From contig JARFQS010000574.1 in the NCBI GenBank assembly GCA_029287645.1, forward strand, positions 1-8,833: a stretch of DNA of 8,833 nt. The letters run 5' to 3'. Under the pieces are notes generated by a model. That model was not told the origin of the DNA. It did not search any database and saw nothing but the letters and a program-made list of their open reading frames with translations. The stretch comes from Thermoanaerobaculia bacterium (GTDB taxonomy: Bacteria > Acidobacteriota > Thermoanaerobaculia > Multivoradales > JAHEKO01). Shown piece by piece: positions 5,880 to 8,833 of the stretch. Both the position numbers and the translations under genes were made by a program. Every line of letters starts with the position of its first letter. The first letter of the stretch is position 1.

Positions 5880-7553
5880 CTAGGGAGAGGATGCCGCGGG
5901 CTCAATGAGGACCCGGCCATCCACTTCATCCGGGATCGGGATTCCCAGCAGCCTGGCCAGTGTCGGGGCCAGATCGACCGTCCGGGTGGGCGTCTCTAGA
6001 GTCTCGGGTGCCAAACCCGGAGCCATGATGATCATCGGGACCCGCGTGTCGTAAGCATAGGGAGAGCCATGGGTGGTGACGCTACTCACCGAGGCCATGA
6101 AGTACTTCTCGAACTGGATCAGGAAGTCCGCGCTGCGCTGCGGATAGTAGCTATTGGCGTACAGCCAGCGAAAGTGATCTTCCTCGTCCACCTCACGGGC
6201 CAGATCCGAGCTGGTCCAGACAGCCTCGACCGCAGGGCACTGCTCCAACAACGCCGCAGTCTCTTGCTCGAGCTCGTCCCGTGATCGACCCGTCAACTCC
6301 ATCAGGTTGGGAGCCAGCCTCGGTCCGGGCTCCAGCCAACTCTCCACACCATGCCTCTCTGCCAACTGTCGTCCTACGTTCTGGAGGCAAGAGACCGTCT
6401 CGGAGCTCACTCGTGTCCCGGGGAGTCCCTGCCTCCGTCGGACCTCCGGTACCGGAACCACGCCGTGATCCGCTGTCAGGCCGATGATCATGTTTTCGAG
6501 GCCTACCCGCTCATCGAGATACTCGAGAAGCTCACCGATCGTCTGATCGAGACGAAGCAGCGTATCGACATACTCCCGGCTGTGCGGCCCGTGATCGTGA
6601 CCGACATAATCGGGCGCCGAGAAACCAAGGGCGAGCAGGTCCGGATAGGTGTCGCCCCCCAGATCCTCGGCCTCGACTACAAACCGGGCGAACTGCGCCA
6701 GATACCGGTCCCACCAGGGTGAGTCGCGAAGCGCATGGTAGAAACTCTCATCGGGAGCGGGCCGTGGCGGGCCGAAGGTGATGGGAAGCTGCCTGTGAAG
6801 CGGCCCGAAGTCCGGCTTCTCGAGTTGTAGCTCCTCAATGGACTCGGGCTTCAACGGTAGAGGCTCCCAGACCTCGCCGAATCGCACATCGAGGAGCCTC
6901 CTGTCGTCGAAGCTCTCTAGCCATTCCGGCTCGCTGTAGTAGTCCGACGTCACGTACCCGCCGATCTCGTCGTCGTACCAGTACGCGCCATCGACCTCCC
7001 TACCTCCCAAGAGGATGGCTGCCCGATCCTTGCCGCCAGCGGCAAAGACCTTGGCCTCCGAATAGCTCGCCTTGATCCACTCTCCCAGGGTGCTTCTCTC
7101 GAGCTCGCGCGGTGACTCGTCGTAGAGATCGTCGTCGATGGCCCACCGACTCTCGATGCTGCCTTCGGTGATCCACCAGTTGCTGACGATCCCGTGGTGG
7201 CGTGGAAAGCAACCGGTGGCGATCGTGGCATGCCCGGGAGCGGTCTCGGTGAGAGCGTGAGCATGATGGGCCTGGGTGAAGCTCACCCCCCGATCCAGGA
7301 GAGTCCGGAACCCACCGGTGAAAAGCGGGCCAATCCGTTCCAGCTCGTCGGCGCCGAATTGATCCACCACCATCAGGAGGATCAACCGTGTGGAGCCCTC
7401 TGGTGGCGTCTTTCCGCTCGGCGTCGAGTCCGCTTCCTCGGCGGCGCTCGGCTTCCAGGCAGACAACGCCAGGCTGGCAGCTAGCGCCAGCCCGGCGAGA
7501 AGTCGCCAAGATCGAATTAGATGGTCAGGGTTTGCGAGCCGTGATCTTCGCAC
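5880..7553 (-). CDS. pafA: Exported PafA-type alkaline phosphatase (phosphate monoesterase)
   Basis: The predicted length is 557 residues from a GTG at 7553. An N-terminal basic stretch and hydrophobic run (LLAGLALAASLALSA) indicate export to the periplasm or cell surface. The alkaline phosphatase superfamily set is complete. Seen here are D64, nucleophile T104 in TETAPGHATIATG, N125 in GIVSNWW, K175 and R177 in GGKDRA, D315 and H319 in APDYVGHDHG, D362-H363 in TADHGV, and H495 in THGSPYAYD. The Asn and the Lys-x-Arg pair mark phosphate monoesterases of the PafA kind as opposed to diesterases. Spacings (Thr to Asn 21, Asp to Asp-His 47) equal those I recall for Elizabethkingia PafA. The start is unclear. 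No in-frame ATG precedes the signal sequence, GTGs exist at 7553 and 7631, and 7553 gives a compact signal peptide but lacks a good ribosome binding site. Either start overlaps arsM, implying translational coupling. Confidence 0.88.
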   Translation of the reverse strand: MRRSRLANPDHLIRSWRLLAGLALAASLALSAWKPSAAEEADSTPSGKTPPEGSTRLILLMVVDQFGADELERIGPLFTGGFRTLLDRGVSFTQAHHAHALTETAPGHATIATGCFPRHHGIVSNWWITEGSIESRWAIDDDLYDESPRELERSTLGEWIKASYSEAKVFAAGGKDRAAILLGGREVDGAYWYDDEIGGYVTSDYYSEPEWLESFDDRRLLDVRFGEVWEPLPLKPESIEELQLEKPDFGPLHRQLPITFGPPRPAPDESFYHALRDSPWWDRYLAQFARFVVEAEDLGGDTYPDLLALGFSAPDYVGHDHGPHSREYVDTLLRLDQTIGELLEYLDERVGLENMIIGLTADHGVVPVPEVRRRQGLPGTRVSSETVSCLQNVGRQLAERHGVESWLEPGPRLAPNLMELTGRSRDELEQETAALLEQCPAVEAVWTSSDLAREVDEEDHFRWLYANSYYPQRSADFLIQFEKYFMASVSSVTTHGSPYAYDTRVPMIIMAPGLAPETLETPTRTVDLAPTLARLLGIPIPDEVDGRVLIEPAASSP

Positions 7554-8415
7554 TGAGAACCCGACCGGCCACACCCCGGATCTCGGCAGCGAGATCGTCG
7601 TACGAAGATGCGCCGGTCCCCTCCAGAACACTGAGAACGATGGGGTCGTCCTCGGGCAGGGATTCTACAGCTTTTCTGGACTCTACCACCTCGATGTCCT
7701 CGAAGCCCGCATCGCGCAGAAAGCCGATGTAGTCGTCCAGGAGGGATGCACCCGCGACGCAACCGACGTAGGCGGCGATGCTTTCCGCAATCGCCTCCGG
7801 AAGGGGTGCCGTCAGCACGATGTCCGAGACGGCGACTCGACCCCCAGGACTCAGCACGCGATACGCCTCGCGGAAGACCGCCGCCTTGTCGGGCGAGAGG
7901 TTGATGACGCAGTTGGAGATGATCACATCCACCTCTCCGTCCTCGACCGGCATCGCCTCGATCAGGCCCTGGCGGAACTCGACGTTGTCATAACCACCCG
8001 CTTCGGCATTGACCCGCGCCTGTGCCAGCATCTCGGGGGTCATATCGACGCCGATCACCTTGCCTTCCGAACCCACCGCCTGCGCGGCGAGGAAAGCGTC
8101 GAAACCGGCCCCGGAGCCCAGATCCAACACGGCTTCTCCGGGCTGAGGTCGTGCATGGTGCAACGGGGCACCGCAGCCGAGTCCGAGATTGGCATTCTCC
8201 GGTACCGCTTCGACCTCTTCGGCCGAGTAGCCCATACGCAGGGCCGCTGCCTGATGCGCGTCGGCGCTCCTCGCGGGTACCTTGGTCACCGACTCGTCGG
8301 GTGAGCAGCAGGAGGGTCCACAGCAGCTGGTTCCTTCCACGACCCTGGCTGCGTATGCCTTCCTCACCTCTTCGCGGATCCTGGCCTTCTCATCGGTCTT
8401 CACGGCTTCCGTCAT
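7525..8415 (-). CDS. arsM: Arsenite S-adenosylmethionine methyltransferase
   Basis: This 296-residue cytoplasmic enzyme transfers methyl groups from S-adenosylmethionine to trivalent arsenic, giving methylated, partly volatile products. The Rossmann methyltransferase core is clear: DLGSGAGFD (98-106) binds the cofactor and GVDMTPEML follows. The three cysteines that bind As(III) in the family are all present, in GLGCGAP (C81), SNCVINLSPDK (C169) and YVGCVAGA (C219). An N-terminal SCCGPSCC (C31, C32, C36, C37) is a paired-cysteine motif seen in many bacterial ArsM proteins and could capture arsenic or take part in disulfide exchange. ATG 8415 was chosen because AGGA (8423-8426) is seven bases upstream; a TTG at 8421 sits too close to it. 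The gene begins 16 bases after the regulator gene and its end overlaps the phosphatase gene, so it is the middle of an operon. Confidence 0.94.
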   Translation of the reverse strand: MTEAVKTDEKARIREEVRKAYAARVVEGTSCCGPSCCSPDESVTKVPARSADAHQAAALRMGYSAEEVEAVPENANLGLGCGAPLHHARPQPGEAVLDLGSGAGFDAFLAAQAVGSEGKVIGVDMTPEMLAQARVNAEAGGYDNVEFRQGLIEAMPVEDGEVDVIISNCVINLSPDKAAVFREAYRVLSPGGRVAVSDIVLTAPLPEAIAESIAAYVGCVAGASLLDDYIGFLRDAGFEDIEVVESRKAVESLPEDDPIVLSVLEGTGASSYDDLAAEIRGVAGRVLSAKITARKP

Positions 8416-8431
8416 CTCCAATTCCTCTCGG

Positions 8432-8833
8432 TCAGGCTCCCCGTGTCACCGGGGCGCACGTCGTTCCGGATTCATCACAGCTCGTTTCGCTATCGCTTCC
8501 ACTGCAGCACTCATCGACCGCCCCCACCAACGCTTCCAGGGCTTCGAGCACCTCGGGGCGCCGAGCTTCGGGAATTCGCCCGAGCACGTCCTCGGTCCAG
8601 CGCAAGGAGCTCGCCAGCGCTTCTTCGGCCCACTGCCGACCCTTGGAGGTCAAGGCGATGAGCACCACCCTGCCGTCGTCCGGCGCCCGCTCGCGGCGCA
8701 CGCATTCCTGTTCGACCAGGGGCTCCACCAATCGAGTGGCGGTGCTTTGAACAACACCCAGGAGCGATGCCACATCTCCCATGCGCAGCGACCCTCCGCC
8801 CTTGTGCAGGGCCTGGAGAACCATCGCTTGCGA
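8432..8833 (-). CDS. MarR-family transcriptional regulator with Cys-rich C-terminal tail (5' end cut by right window edge)
   Basis: The frame is open to the right edge and gives 133 residues; roughly 35-45 N-terminal residues are probably missing. It shows a winged helix-turn-helix of MarR type. The recognition part is MGDVASLLGVVQSTATRLV, then PLVEQECVRRERAPDDGR, and the wing closes with VVLIALTSKGR. An amphipathic C-terminal helix for dimerisation follows. The last 25 or so residues (from DECCSGSDSETSCDE) form a polar tail with four cysteines, two of them adjacent, which is not part of the usual MarR fold. With arsM starting 16 bases downstream, a role as arsenite-responsive repressor using tail thiols is plausible. 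That is inference, since arsenic operons are usually controlled by ArsR-family proteins. The wing lacks the Zn/As box ELCVCDL-type motif of ArsR. Its promoter and operator lie outside the window. Confidence 0.85.
   Translation of the reverse strand, partial: SQAMVLQALHKGGGSLRMGDVASLLGVVQSTATRLVEPLVEQECVRRERAPDDGRVVLIALTSKGRQWAEEALASSLRWTEDVLGRIPEARRPEVLEALEALVGAVDECCSGSDSETSCDESGTTCAPVTRGA

Noticed and set aside
5675..5999. Short plus-strand open frames (64 residues each) in the convergent intergenic region
   Set aside because: They run through the palindromic repeats or the end of the phosphatase gene, lack ribosome binding sites, and their composition only reflects the repeats.
7390..8304. 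Open frame of 304 residues on the plus strand opposite arsM and the phosphatase start
   Set aside because: It covers the complement of the ArsM catalytic core, spans two real minus-strand genes and shows no family signature of its own.

Overview
The window comes from a high-GC bacterial chromosome. It carries seven protein-coding genes, two of them cut by the window edges, and no RNA gene or intact mobile element that I can recognise. Several exported proteins with Sec-type signals, a right-handed beta-helix protein ending in DGFESGDTSSWS, a group III phosphofructokinase and a MenA-like prenyltransferase suggest a Gram-negative, soil, sediment or marine lineage. Acidobacteriota or a neighbouring phylum is my guess, based on recalled occurrence of the DGFESGD-type tail. 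No marker gene here fixes the taxon.

Left part (1-1921, minus strand): two exported-protein genes. The first is cut by the left edge. The second is a complete 454-residue parallel beta-helix protein with a signal peptide and a conspicuous acidic/aromatic C-terminal tail. A good sigma70-like promoter lies just upstream of the beta-helix gene. The 225-base gap between the two genes holds a tandem direct repeat with 11-base spacing and a stem-loop.

Centre (2110-5524, plus strand): a compact three-gene unit with gaps of 27 and 13 bases. It encodes 6-phosphofructokinase, a UbiA/MenA-type membrane prenyltransferase and an aldehyde dehydrogenase of the Sad/YneI succinate-semialdehyde type. All three look intact and play central-metabolic roles (glycolysis, probably quinone biosynthesis, C4 semialdehyde oxidation). 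No shared pathway is obvious.

Intergenic 5525-5879: the unit above and the right-hand operon converge here. The 355 bases between them are packed with palindromes, most strikingly two nearly identical 26-base REP-like units in inverted orientation (a BIME-like pair). No gene is visible in it.

Right part (5880-8833, minus strand): an apparent operon read from right to left. A MarR-family regulator with a cysteine-rich C-terminal tail (5' end off the window) is followed after 16 bases by an arsenite methyltransferase (ArsM) with all three core cysteines and an N-terminal SCCGPSCC motif. Next, probably overlapping arsM, comes an exported PafA-type phosphomonoesterase with its full catalytic set. 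This Cys-tailed MarR, ArsM and exported phosphatase arrangement is the most interesting combination in the window. The regulator looks like a candidate arsenical sensor outside the usual ArsR family, and the phosphatase is an unexpected partner.
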